From: Marinospirillum insulare DSM 21763
GTDB taxonomy: Bacteria > Pseudomonadota > Gammaproteobacteria > Pseudomonadales > Halomonadaceae
NCBI RefSeq assembly: GCF_000686905.1
Contig: NZ_JMLW01000005.1
Coordinates: forward strand, 62,001-126,000
DNA: 64,000 nucleotides
Direction of reading: 5' to 3'
Of the stretch, positions 1-9,410 are shown piece by piece (positions within the stretch are counted from its first letter, which is position 1; every line of letters starts with the position of its first letter). The position numbers were made by a program, and so were the translations under genes. The notes under the pieces are model-generated. The model was not told where the DNA came from. It made no database searches and worked only from the letters and a program-made list of their open reading frames with translations.

Positions 1-1
1 A

Positions 2-298
2 GGTCAGCGTTTAGATGCAGTCAAATCACAAGCCATGCACTTTAGCCCAACTCATGAAAATGTATTAGCTGCACTGGCTGGACTTTACCAAGACACTTTA
101 AGCACCCTTTCATTTCGTATTCAGGTACAAGGTGATCCTAATATTTTGCAACAAACCGGCAATGCCGACAAAATTCGCGCCCTACTCTTAGCTGGTATAC
201 GCTCTGCCATGCTCTGGTCTCAGTCGGGTGGCAAGCGTTGGAAGCTTCTATTTTCACGCAAAAAAATTCTGCAAGACTTAAATCAATTTGGTTTTTAA
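2..298 (+). CDS. hflD: HflD family protein, 3' part only (5' end outside window)
   Basis: The reading frame is open from the left edge, so only the C-terminal 98 residues or so are present. The tail carries the family block [15 protein letters not shown] followed by [15 protein letters not shown], which matches my recollection of the HflD C-terminus. HflD is a peripheral inner-membrane protein; in E. coli it affects the phage lambda lysogenization decision by sequestering CII. Its usual position is between mnmA and purB, and purB does follow 52 nt downstream, which strongly supports the call. The apparent ATG at 35 is internal and is not the start. Confidence 0.85.
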   Translation, partial: GQRLDAVKSQAMHFSPTHENVLAALAGLYQDTLSTLSFRIQVQGDPNILQQTGNADKIRALLLAGIRSAMLWSQSGGKRWKLLFSRKKILQDLNQFGF

Positions 299-335
299 AG
301 CAGGCTTTTAGCAGCAGTTTTTCTTTTACCTTTAA

Positions 336-1736
<1,401 letters not shown>

Positions 1737-1738
1737 GA

Positions 1739-2956
1739 ATGACTGCTTCCATCACTTTGCCAGCTTCCATTTTAGGCTCCATTAGTCGTGAAGAATTTTT
1801 ACGTGACTATTGGCAAAAAAAACCGCTCTTAATTCGTCAAGCTATCCCTAGCTTTACGCCACCCTTAGATATTAATGAGTTAGCCGGTTTAGCTTTAGAA
1901 GAAACCGTAGAAGCTCGCCTAGTGATGGAGCAAGGCCCTGAAAGCCCTTGGCAATTATTTAATGGCCCCTTTGAAGAAAGCTTTTTACAAAACCTGCCAG
2001 AAAAAGATTGGACGCTACTCGTGCAAGCAGTTGACCACCTACTACCCGAGGTAGGCGAACTACTAAAAGCCTTTGACTTTTTACCCAGCTGGCGGGTTGA
2101 TGATTTAATGATTAGCTACGCACCAGAAGGTGGCAGTGTTGGTCCACACTTTGATTATTATGACGTATTTTTGTTACAAGCATCCGGTAAAAGACGCTGG
2201 CAGCTAGGACAAGACTGCGATGAAACCAGCCCCTTAAGAAGTGATACCCGCTTAAAAATTCTAACTGAATTTGAAGCTAGTTCTGAACAAGACTGGGTAT
2301 TAGAACCAGGTGATTTACTCTATTTACCACCCCAGTTAGCCCATTGGGGTACTTCTTTAAGCCAAGACTGCACCACCTGGTCAGTAGGTTTTCGTGCTTT
2401 AAGTGCAGAAGAAATTTTATGTGGTGTGGCCGATTTTATTGGTGAAACCCTTGAAGAAGATTGGCGTTATACAGATGCTGACTTAACCTTACCTGAGCAA
2501 CCAGCAGCAATCGATGATGCGGCAATAGAAAGGGTAAAAACATTACTTAATCAGGTAATGAATAACCCAGCGGCTATTAGTGAATGGTTTGGTCGAGCCA
2601 TGACGCAAACCAAATACCCTGACCAACTACTACCCCAAGATGAACCTTGGACAACGGCTACTCTGCATGAATTATTAGATGAAGCTGAACCCTTAATAGT
2701 CTTAGCTGAAGGTAGTCGCCTGGCTTTTAGAACATCTAATGAAGGTAACTGGCTCTTTGCTGATGGTGAAGCTTTTATCTTTACTGCTCCCCTTAAAGAT
2801 TGGATAGCCAGCCTTTGTGCTAGCACTGAGTTCGACCTATCTTTTATTGAAAACACCTTGGCTTTACCTGAAGCAAGTGAGCTAATGGTTAAACTGATAA
2901 ATCAGGGCAGCCTTTATTTAACTGAAGAAGATGAAGCTTCTAGTTTGTTGCATTAA
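1739..2956 (+). CDS. roxA: Ribosomal protein L16 arginine 3-hydroxylase (cupin/JmjC dioxygenase)
   Basis: RoxA (YcfD) is a 2-oxoglutarate/Fe(II) oxygenase that hydroxylates an arginine of ribosomal protein uL16. The Fe-binding HxD is visible as GPHFDYYDVF (H137, D139), and the distal histidine is probably H202 in PPQLAHWGTS. GDLLYLPP just before it is typical of the cupin fold, and the helical/winged-helix C-terminal half follows. The length of 405 residues is close to characterised ycfD products. The ATG lies 2 nt after the purB stop, with an AAGG in the 3' end of purB as a plausible ribosome-binding site, so translational coupling is likely. Confidence 0.93.
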   Translation: MTASITLPASILGSISREEFLRDYWQKKPLLIRQAIPSFTPPLDINELAGLALEETVEARLVMEQGPESPWQLFNGPFEESFLQNLPEKDWTLLVQAVDHLLPEVGELLKAFDFLPSWRVDDLMISYAPEGGSVGPHFDYYDVFLLQASGKRRWQLGQDCDETSPLRSDTRLKILTEFEASSEQDWVLEPGDLLYLPPQLAHWGTSLSQDCTTWSVGFRALSAEEILCGVADFIGETLEEDWRYTDADLTLPEQPAAIDDAAIERVKTLLNQVMNNPAAISEWFGRAMTQTKYPDQLLPQDEPWTTATLHELLDEAEPLIVLAEGSRLAFRTSNEGNWLFADGEAFIFTAPLKDWIASLCASTEFDLSFIENTLALPEASELMVKLINQGSLYLTEEDEASSLLH

Positions 2957-2980
2957 CTCATCAATAACAGGGATTTTAAT

Positions 2981-3973
2981 ATGACGTCTCCTCTTGCCAG
3001 CTCTAACCCAAACAAAGGCGCAAAGTTAACTGCCAAGCAAGGTAGTTGGCAACAACTAGGTGAAGCTTGTCGTCAAATACGTCATAAAGTTTTTATTGAA
3101 GAACAAGGCATCTCTGCTAAAGATGAGTTAGATGATAAAGATGCAACCAGTGAACACTTTCTTTTGCTTATTAATGAGCGTCCAGTTGCTACTGCGCGCT
3201 TAACCCAAGATGGACATTTAGGGCGTTTAGCAGTTTTAAAACCACTACGCGATAAAGGTTTAGCAAAAAAACTGATAGCTAGAATTCTAGAGCATTGTCG
3301 CCGTGTTAATTTAAGACAAGTACACTTAAATGCACAAATCAGTGCTGTTAATTTTTATTCCAAGCTAGGCTTTAAACCTAATGGTGATGAGTATGATGAA
3401 GTAGGCATTCTACACTTACCTATGCTACTCGATTTTGATAGCCAACTATTAGATGACACTCAACATACAGAAGAAACACTAATAACTGCACTGAACACAA
3501 CAGGTCAGCTGCGTATTCAAGGGCAAGAGCAGGTTTACTTAGCCATTAAAGTATTAATTCAGCAAGCGAGCCGCAGCTTTAGCTTAGAAACACCCAGCTA
3601 TATAAATACCTGGTTTGATGAAGCCAGTCTAGCACCACTCATACAAGTTGCTAGAAGACATGATCATAGCAAAGTACGCTTTTTATTAGCAGAAACACGA
3701 GAGTTTTCTCGTAGAAGCAACCCACTGCTTAAACTTTATCAGCGTGCATCCAGTTATATTGAAATTAAACAAAGTCATTTACTCTATCAAACTAAACAGT
3801 CTGCTTATTTATTAGTGGATGACCGCCATTTACTTTGGTGGGCAGACTATCAACAACCAAGAGTAGAGCTATATTCTGCTGACCACCGAGAGGCTTATCG
3901 ACTAACCGCCCAGTTCAAACTGCATTGGGAAAAGTCACAAGCTGTTAAAGCATTACAAAGCCTAGCTTTGTAG
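2981..3973 (+). CDS. GNAT-family N-acetyltransferase with an extra C-terminal domain
   Basis: Residues 20-150 form a GNAT acetyltransferase domain. IRHKVFIEEQGI near residue 33 is typical of the ElaA-like subgroup. LGRLAVLKPLRDKGLAKKL is the acetyl-CoA-binding motif A, and NFYSKLGFKP is motif B. The remaining 180 residues form a separate domain that probably corresponds to the domain of unknown function found fused to GNATs in Pseudomonas (the DUF7931 type); this is recalled, not searched. The substrate is unknown. An AGGGA lies 8 nt before the ATG. The position between roxA and aceA matches the Pseudomonas gene order. Confidence 0.85.
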   Translation: MTSPLASSNPNKGAKLTAKQGSWQQLGEACRQIRHKVFIEEQGISAKDELDDKDATSEHFLLLINERPVATARLTQDGHLGRLAVLKPLRDKGLAKKLIARILEHCRRVNLRQVHLNAQISAVNFYSKLGFKPNGDEYDEVGILHLPMLLDFDSQLLDDTQHTEETLITALNTTGQLRIQGQEQVYLAIKVLIQQASRSFSLETPSYINTWFDEASLAPLIQVARRHDHSKVRFLLAETREFSRRSNPLLKLYQRASSYIEIKQSHLLYQTKQSAYLLVDDRHLLWWADYQQPRVELYSADHREAYRLTAQFKLHWEKSQAVKALQSLAL

Positions 3974-4110
3974 TTTTATTTCATTGTAGTCAAATTACAA
4001 CCAAACACCCCCTACCAATGGTGGCTTGCGGCTTGGATGCTTGCTAAGGCATCATTCGCTCCATTGAAACGCCCCACTAAATTCAATTTACCCTCTAATA
4101 AGGATGCACC

Positions 4111-5715
4111 ATGTCAACTTATAAAGACCAAATTCAGGCAATTGCCGCTGTTAAACAAAAAGCTGGAAATGGCTGGAGCGCTATCAATCCAGAGTATGCT
4201 GCTCGCATGCGCTACCAGAACCGTTTTAAAACTGGTCTAGACATTGCTAAGTACACTGCCGCTATCATGCGTAAAGATATGGCTGAGTATGATGCTGACA
4301 CCTCTGCTTACACCCAATCACTCGGTTGCTGGCATGGTTTTATCGGTCAACAAAAAATGATCGCCATCAAAAAGCACCTTAAAACTACAAACAAGCGCTA
4401 CCTTTACCTTTCTGGTTGGATGGTTGCTGCACTACGTTCAGAGTTTGGTCCTTTGCCTGACCAGTCCATGCACGAGAAAAACTCTGTAGCGTCACTGATT
4501 GAAGAACTCTACACCTTCTTGCGTCAAGCTGACACGCGTGAACTTGATCAGCTATTCACTGCGCTAGATAAGGCTCGTAAAGCTGGCGACTCAGCAGAAG
4601 AAAAATCTTTGCTAGACCAAATCGAGAACTTTGAAACTCACGTTGTACCAATTATTGCAGATATCGATGCTGGTTTTGGTAATGAAGAAGCTACCTACCT
4701 AATGGCTAAGCAAATGATTGAAGCCGGTGCTGCTGCCATTCAAATTGAAAACCAAGTTTCTGATGAAAAGCAGTGTGGTCACCAAGATGGTAAAGTAACC
4801 GTTCCTCATGCTGACTTCCTAGCTAAAATCAACGCAGTTCGTTATGCCTTCCTAGAGCTAGGTGTAGATGACGGTGTTATCGTTGCGCGTACTGACTCTT
4901 TAGGTGCTGGCTTAACTAAGCAAATCGCAGTAACTAACGAACCAGGCGACTTAGGCGACCAGTACAACAGCTTCCTTGATGGTACTTTCATTAAAGATGC
5001 TAGCGAAATTGAAAATGGTGATGTGGTTGTTAAGTCTGATGGCAAGCTACTTAAGCCTGCACGTTTAGCTAGCGGCTTATTCCAGTTCCGTGAGAACACA
5101 GGTGTTGAGCGTGTTGTTCTAGACTGTATTACTTCACTACAAAACGGTGCTGACCTACTCTGGATCGAAACTGAGAAGCCACACGTTGGTCAAATTGCTG
5201 AAATGGTTGATGAAATTCGTAAAGTGGTTCCAGATGCTAAGCTGGTTTACAACAACAGCCCATCGTTTAACTGGACACTTAACTTCCGTCAGCAAGTTTA
5301 CGATAACTGGGTAGAAGCTGGTAAAGATGTTTCTGCTTACGATCGTGCTCGCTTAATGAGTGCTGACTACGATGGTACAGACTTATGTAACGAAGCAGAT
5401 GCTCGTATCCAAAGCTTCCAGGCAGACGCAGCACGTGAAGCGGGTATCTTCCACCACCTAATCACACTACCGACTTACCACACTGCAGCTCTGTCTACAG
5501 ATAACCTAGCTAAAGGCTACTTTGGTGAAGAAGGTATGTTGGCATACGTTGAAGGTGTTCAGCGTAAAGAAATTCGTCAGGGTATTGACTGTGTACGTCA
5601 CCAGAACATGGCTGGTTCTGATATCGGTGATACGCACAAAGAATACTTCTCAGGCGATGCTGCACTGAAAGCAAGCGGTGAAGACAACACGATGAACCAG
5701 TTCGATAACGTTTAA
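4111..5715 (+). CDS. aceA: Isocitrate lyase
   Basis: First enzyme of the glyoxylate shunt; it cleaves isocitrate to succinate and glyoxylate and allows growth on acetate or fatty acids. The protein has 534 residues, the longer Pseudomonas/Acinetobacter-type isoform rather than the roughly 434-residue enterobacterial form. The active-site motif is KQCGHQDGK at residues 220-228 with catalytic C222. DIDAGFGN near residue 184 supplies metal and substrate ligands. The ATG has AAGGA about 8 nt upstream. A 137-nt leader separates it from the GNAT gene, and a strong terminator follows, so it is probably a single-gene transcript. Regulation is not evident from the sequence. Confidence 0.97.
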   Translation: MSTYKDQIQAIAAVKQKAGNGWSAINPEYAARMRYQNRFKTGLDIAKYTAAIMRKDMAEYDADTSAYTQSLGCWHGFIGQQKMIAIKKHLKTTNKRYLYLSGWMVAALRSEFGPLPDQSMHEKNSVASLIEELYTFLRQADTRELDQLFTALDKARKAGDSAEEKSLLDQIENFETHVVPIIADIDAGFGNEEATYLMAKQMIEAGAAAIQIENQVSDEKQCGHQDGKVTVPHADFLAKINAVRYAFLELGVDDGVIVARTDSLGAGLTKQIAVTNEPGDLGDQYNSFLDGTFIKDASEIENGDVVVKSDGKLLKPARLASGLFQFRENTGVERVVLDCITSLQNGADLLWIETEKPHVGQIAEMVDEIRKVVPDAKLVYNNSPSFNWTLNFRQQVYDNWVEAGKDVSAYDRARLMSADYDGTDLCNEADARIQSFQADAAREAGIFHHLITLPTYHTAALSTDNLAKGYFGEEGMLAYVEGVQRKEIRQGIDCVRHQNMAGSDIGDTHKEYFSGDAALKASGEDNTMNQFDNV

Positions 5716-5745
5716 TCGAACACTAGGTTTCTAACTGTTATATTT

Positions 5746-5770
5746 AAAGCCACCTTAGGGTGGCTTTTTT
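5746..5770 (+). terminator. Rho-independent terminator of aceA
   Basis: A 9-bp perfect stem (AAAGCCACC paired with GGTGGCTTT) has a 4-nt loop and is followed by a T run. It begins about 30 nt after the aceA stop codon. Confidence 0.88.
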
Positions 5771-5796
5771 ATTGCTAGTTAAGAATTTCAAACAAA

Positions 5797-5823
5797 AAAA
5801 ACCCTGAATAATCAGGGTTTTTA
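5797..5823 (-). terminator. Rho-independent terminator of the mvaT-like gene
   Basis: CCCTGA pairs with TCAGGG around a 4-nt loop. The stem is flanked by A and T runs, so it can act on both strands. It lies about 25 nt past the minus-strand stop of the H-NS-like gene, with eight Ts on that strand. Confidence 0.82.
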
Positions 5824-5847
5824 AATTAACTAGCTATTTAATCTAGC

Positions 5848-6216
5848 TTATTCGCGCTCTTCCGTTACCCAGCTTTCTACTACTTCTGAACCGTGAGCTG
5901 CTTTCCATTCTTTTAGTTCTTTATGATTACCACCACGCGTTTCAATGGTTTCTTGTGTGTGTGGGTTAACATAAACTTTAAGCTTACGCGTACGACGGTT
6001 ACCACGACCGGACTTAGCTGTAGCAGCAGACTGATTAAGACCAAAAATAGTGGCGAGATCAGCAACATTACGCTGATGCTTATCTAAGACAGCTTGAACT
6101 TCTTCTTTAAAGCTTAATTCTTTTTTAAGCTCTGGGTTTTCTTGCATTCTGCTCATTTCTTCTTTGAGCTTACGAAGCATTTCTTCTTTTTCACGATAAT
6201 TTGCTAATATAGACAT
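5848..6216 (-). CDS. mvaT: MvaT/MvaU-type H-NS-family nucleoid protein
   Basis: A 122-residue xenogeneic silencer-like protein. The N-terminal half is a charged coiled coil for oligomerization (MSILANYREKEEML at the start). The C-terminal half carries a basic linker (RGNRRTRK), then KVYVNPHTQETIETRGGNHK and LKEWKAAHGSEVVESW, which closely resembles recalled Pseudomonas MvaT. The RGGN segment corresponds to the minor-groove-inserting loop of that family. The start ATG has GGAG 6 nt upstream. The gene is divergent from coaE and has its own promoter and terminator. Whether it is orthologous to MvaT or MvaU cannot be decided here. Confidence 0.88.
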   Translation of the reverse strand: MSILANYREKEEMLRKLKEEMSRMQENPELKKELSFKEEVQAVLDKHQRNVADLATIFGLNQSAATAKSGRGNRRTRKLKVYVNPHTQETIETRGGNHKELKEWKAAHGSEVVESWVTEERE

Positions 6217-6255
6217 ACATTACTCCAATAGGATATTTTTCAACAGGCCCTGTAA

Positions 6256-6283
6256 ATTTTATACACAATCTTAAGTTTGGCAA
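6256..6283 (-). promoter_or_regulatory. Predicted sigma-70 promoter of the mvaT-like gene
   Basis: On the minus strand TTGCCA (6278-6283) and TAAAAT (6256-6261) are separated by 16 nt. Each matches 5 of 6 consensus bases. The predicted transcription start leaves a leader of about 35 nt before the ATG. Confidence 0.55.
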
Positions 6284-6384
6284 GTCTAATGTTGTATAAA
6301 TGGATTAATTAACATAAATTCAAACCTAATAAGCCTTGTTTTGTATAAAACTTACTCCAATTAAGACTCACAAAAGGTTAATAA

Positions 6385-7029
6385 GTGCCGAATAATCTAT
6401 TAAACAATAAACATAAGCAACTCATTATAGGCTTAACGGGTGGCATAGGCTCAGGCAAAACTGCTGCTAGTGATCTTTTTGCTAACTTAGGTATAGATGT
6501 AATAGATACTGATGTACTTGCTCGTAAAGCACTCGAGTTAAATTCACCCTTATTAAGCAAGGTATTTAATCACTTTGGTCAACAGCTTAAATTAGCTGAT
6601 GGTAGTTTAGATAGAGCAGCATTAAGAAGTATAATATTTAATGATTCAACTGCTAAAGTTTGGTTGGAAAATTTAATACACCCTTGGGTGAAACAAGCGG
6701 TTCTTAGTGCTTTAACTAAAGCAACCAGTGTTTATGTTCTACTAGCCTCACCTTTACTCATTGAAAGTGGCCAAGTGGAGCTTGCAGATAGATTATTGAT
6801 TGTTGATCTACCTGAAGAAATGCAAATTAGCCGTACAGCTAGCAGGGATAATAACTCCCCAGACTTGGTTAAAAAAATAATCGCACAACAAATTAGCCGA
6901 CCAGAAAGACTAGCTTTAGCGGATGACCTAATAGATAACTCTGGGGACTTAAATCATTTAGAAAAACAGGTAAACTCCCTACATACTAAATACCTTGAGC
7001 TAGCTAAGCTTAAAACTAACCAAGAGTAA
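6385..7029 (+). CDS. coaE: Dephospho-CoA kinase
   Basis: Catalyses the last step of coenzyme A synthesis, phosphorylating dephospho-CoA at the ribose 3'-OH. The P-loop [11 protein letters not shown] is near residue 17, and DTDVLARKA near residue 41 is the conserved substrate-site motif. PLLIESG around residue 123 and the late [17 protein letters not shown] block are also typical. The protein has 214 residues. The start codon is GTG, with AAAAGG 7 nt upstream. yacG follows after 5 nt, the usual coaE-yacG pair, although the pilBCD genes that often precede it are absent. Confidence 0.94.
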   Translation: MPNNLLNNKHKQLIIGLTGGIGSGKTAASDLFANLGIDVIDTDVLARKALELNSPLLSKVFNHFGQQLKLADGSLDRAALRSIIFNDSTAKVWLENLIHPWVKQAVLSALTKATSVYVLLASPLLIESGQVELADRLLIVDLPEEMQISRTASRDNNSPDLVKKIIAQQISRPERLALADDLIDNSGDLNHLEKQVNSLHTKYLELAKLKTNQE

Positions 7030-7034
7030 TAAAC

Positions 7035-7226
7035 ATGAAAGAAGAGATTACCCGTATCTTTCCTTGCCCAACTTGCGGTAAGCCAAGTATTTTAAGCAAG
7101 GAAAATGCCTTTCGGCCCTTTTGCTGTGAACGTTGTAAGTTAATAGACCTAGGCGCTTGGGCTGCAGAAGACCATAAAATAGCAGGCGATGAACTCTTAG
7201 ACGTTGATGATCAAGACCAATACTGA
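7035..7226 (+). CDS. yacG: DNA gyrase inhibitor YacG (zinc-binding)
   Basis: A 63-residue protein with four zinc-binding cysteines, CPTCGK near residue 11 and [13 protein letters not shown] near residue 31. It ends in an acidic tail. YacG binds GyrB and inhibits gyrase in E. coli. It is read directly after coaE and is almost certainly in the same transcript. Its last 16 nt overlap, on the opposite strand, the end of the Nudix/ThiE fusion gene, so the two genes converge with overlapping coding ends. Confidence 0.93.
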   Translation: MKEEITRIFPCPTCGKPSILSKENAFRPFCCERCKLIDLGAWAAEDHKIAGDELLDVDDQDQY

Positions 7227-8149
7227 GTTATACCAGCTAAGCCTTGCCCACCTAAGCCAAAAATTCTATCTAGCTGCTTTTTATCCATTCCACCTAACGC
7301 ATAAACAGGCAGCTTAGAGTTATCTGTTAGGTTATTAAAGTCATGCCACCCTAAGGCTTGCGCTTTGGGGTGAGAAGGAGTCTTTAATACTGGAGATAGG
7401 GTAATAAAATCGGCTCTAATGTTTTCTGCTTGTGTTATAGATTCAGCATCATGACAAGAAGCGGCCAACCATTTATCAACTGGAACTGGCCGCTGATCAT
7501 ATTGAGCAAGACGTGCTGCCGTTAGGTGGATACCGTCTGCATCCACTTGGTTGAGTAGCTCTGGGGCTGCATTAAGCATTAATTTAGCACCCGCACTTTG
7601 GCAAGGCCCTAAAAATGCTTGTGCTAGTTCACGGTAACTTTCTGCATTGAGTTGATGGGCTCTTAGCTGGACTAGCTTAACACCCTGCTCTAAAGCTTTA
7701 TTTAAACGGTTTAAAGCATCTTGAGTATCTTTGAATGCGCCAGTAATTAAGTATTCTTCTGGTAGCTCTACGGCTTTTATAATGGGTTTGTTAGCTGCTG
7801 GAAAGGTATAGTTAACTAAGTCATCTACCGCTACCCAGCGTATGGGCTGCCCTTCTCTACCCCAGGGCTCGCCAGCAAACTCTAATACCTTCCAAACGTC
7901 GAGTAAAACTGTTTTATTTGAATAGCTATGCCTTACTCTAATTAAAGGTCGTGCTTTTAATACCTCTATACCCAGCTCTTCGCCTATTTCACGTTTAAGC
8001 GCCTGGAAACCGGTTTCATAAGGTGCTAGCTTTCCACCAGGTAATTCCCATAACCCAGCTTGGTCAACTCCTGCAGGCCGACGCGCAATTAATACCTGGC
8101 CTTTATCATTTATTATGGCTGCAGCGGCAACTAACATAGGTTGTGGCAT
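7211..8149 (-). CDS. mutT: Nudix hydrolase (MutT) fused to a thiamine-phosphate-synthase-like (ThiE/TenI) domain
   Basis: A two-domain protein of 312 residues. Residues 1-130 form a MutT-type Nudix domain with the Nudix box [20 protein letters not shown] and following EELG. MutT enzymes hydrolyse 8-oxo-dGTP. Residues 140-312 form a ThiE/TenI-like TIM barrel with [24 protein letters not shown] and PVYALGGM. This fusion is known in Pseudomonas next to argJ and secA. I chose the ATG at 8149 because AAGGA lies about 10 nt upstream and the Nudix fold begins at once; an upstream in-frame extension would overlap argJ. Whether the C-terminal barrel makes thiamine phosphate is unknown. Confidence 0.9.
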   Translation of the reverse strand: MPQPMLVAAAAIINDKGQVLIARRPAGVDQAGLWELPGGKLAPYETGFQALKREIGEELGIEVLKARPLIRVRHSYSNKTVLLDVWKVLEFAGEPWGREGQPIRWVAVDDLVNYTFPAANKPIIKAVELPEEYLITGAFKDTQDALNRLNKALEQGVKLVQLRAHQLNAESYRELAQAFLGPCQSAGAKLMLNAAPELLNQVDADGIHLTAARLAQYDQRPVPVDKWLAASCHDAESITQAENIRADFITLSPVLKTPSHPKAQALGWHDFNNLTDNSKLPVYALGGMDKKQLDRIFGLGGQGLAGITQYWS

Positions 8150-8162
8150 AGTGTATAAATCC

Positions 8163-9380
8163 TTAACTGCGATAATCTGCATTAATTGAAACGTAATCAT
8201 GGGAGAAGTCGCAAGTCCAAACAGTTTCTTCTGCCTGACCACGACCCAGTTTAATGCGCAAAGTAATTTCTTCTTGTTGCATCACTGCCGCGCCCGCTTC
8301 TTCTGTATAACTAGCAGCACGACCACCCTCTTCAACTAGTAGCACATCACCTAAAAAGATTGTTACGCCTTCCACTTGCAGGTTTTCAAGGCCTGGAGTA
8401 CGTCCAATAGCAGCAAGAATGCGTCCCCAGTTGGCATCACTGGCATAAAGGGCTGTTTTAACTAGAGGTGAATGAGCAACCGTAAAAGCTGCTTCTAAAG
8501 CTTCTGAACGAGTCAGCGCTTCTTCAACTTGTATGGTGACAAATTTGGTAGCACCTTCACCGTCTCGCACAATACTCCAAGCTAGCTCTTGCATTAGGCT
8601 GACAAGAGCTTCACGAAAGGCTGCAACTGCTGCTGTATCTTCAACTGCTACTTCAGCCGATTTGCCAGTTGCAATTAGCATGCATGCATCGTTTGTAGAG
8701 GTATCACCATCAACCGTAATTCTATTAAAGCTTAGTTCGCTAGCCTCTTTTAAAAGCTGCTTTAATAGTGGTTGAGCAATGGATGCATCCGTAGCAATAA
8801 AACCTAGCATGGTAGCCATATTGGGCTTGATCATGCCTGAGCCCTTAGCAATACCGCTAATCGCTACTTTTTCACCATTAATGGTGAAAATGGTGGTCGC
8901 ACCTTTAGGTTGTGTGTCGGTTGTTAAAATGCCAGAGGCAGCAGCTGCCCAACCTGATTCATCTAACGCGTCCAGTGCATTGGGTAGACCAGCAAGTAGC
9001 CTATCCATTGGTAAGGGCTCACCAATAACACCTGTCGAAAAGGGCAATACCGCTTGCGGATTAACTTGGGTCAATTCTGCTAGGCTTGCACAAGTTTGTT
9101 TGGCATCAGCTAAGCCTTTAGAACCAGTACCTGCATTTGCATTACCCGTATTGATTACCAGGTAACGAGGCTTTACTTCTTTTATGTTTTCGCGAGCCAC
9201 TTGCACAGGGGCAGCACAAAAAGCATTTAAGGTGAATACACCCGCAGTTGTACTTGTGTCTGCAAGTTCAAAAATAACTAAATCTTGTTGTCCAGGCTTT
9301 TTAATTCCTGCACTGGCTGTACCTACACGCAAACCAGCAATTTTATTAAATTCTGGCAGCTCAAATTGACCTACGGCCAT
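8163..9380 (-). CDS. argJ: Bifunctional glutamate N-acetyltransferase / ornithine acetyltransferase
   Basis: Arginine biosynthesis enzyme that transfers acetyl from N-acetylornithine to glutamate. The precursor self-cleaves within [14 protein letters not shown] to expose the catalytic N-terminal threonine of the beta chain. [12 protein letters not shown] and [13 protein letters not shown] are further family motifs, and the C-terminal [15 protein letters not shown] block precedes a final strand. The ATG at 9380 (405 residues) has a strong GGAGGAG seven nt upstream; the frame extends nine residues further without a matching site. secA lies 30 nt upstream and the Nudix fusion 13 nt downstream, all in the same direction. 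Confidence 0.95.
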   Translation of the reverse strand: MAVGQFELPEFNKIAGLRVGTASAGIKKPGQQDLVIFELADTSTTAGVFTLNAFCAAPVQVARENIKEVKPRYLVINTGNANAGTGSKGLADAKQTCASLAELTQVNPQAVLPFSTGVIGEPLPMDRLLAGLPNALDALDESGWAAAASGILTTDTQPKGATTIFTINGEKVAISGIAKGSGMIKPNMATMLGFIATDASIAQPLLKQLLKEASELSFNRITVDGDTSTNDACMLIATGKSAEVAVEDTAAVAAFREALVSLMQELAWSIVRDGEGATKFVTIQVEEALTRSEALEAAFTVAHSPLVKTALYASDANWGRILAAIGRTPGLENLQVEGVTIFLGDVLLVEEGGRAASYTEEAGAAVMQQEEITLRIKLGRGQAEETVWTCDFSHDYVSINADYRS

Positions 9381-9410
9381 ACTTTTCTCCTCCCACCTAG
9401 GGGGCAAGTT

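Noticed and set aside
4037-4240. A 67-codon frame overlapping the aceA start
   Set aside because: It runs out of frame into aceA, has no family pattern, and aceA has a clear start at 4111.
8533-9369. Open frames on the plus strand opposite argJ
   Set aside because: They are antisense shadows of a well-supported argJ and have no ribosome-binding sites or recognisable motifs.
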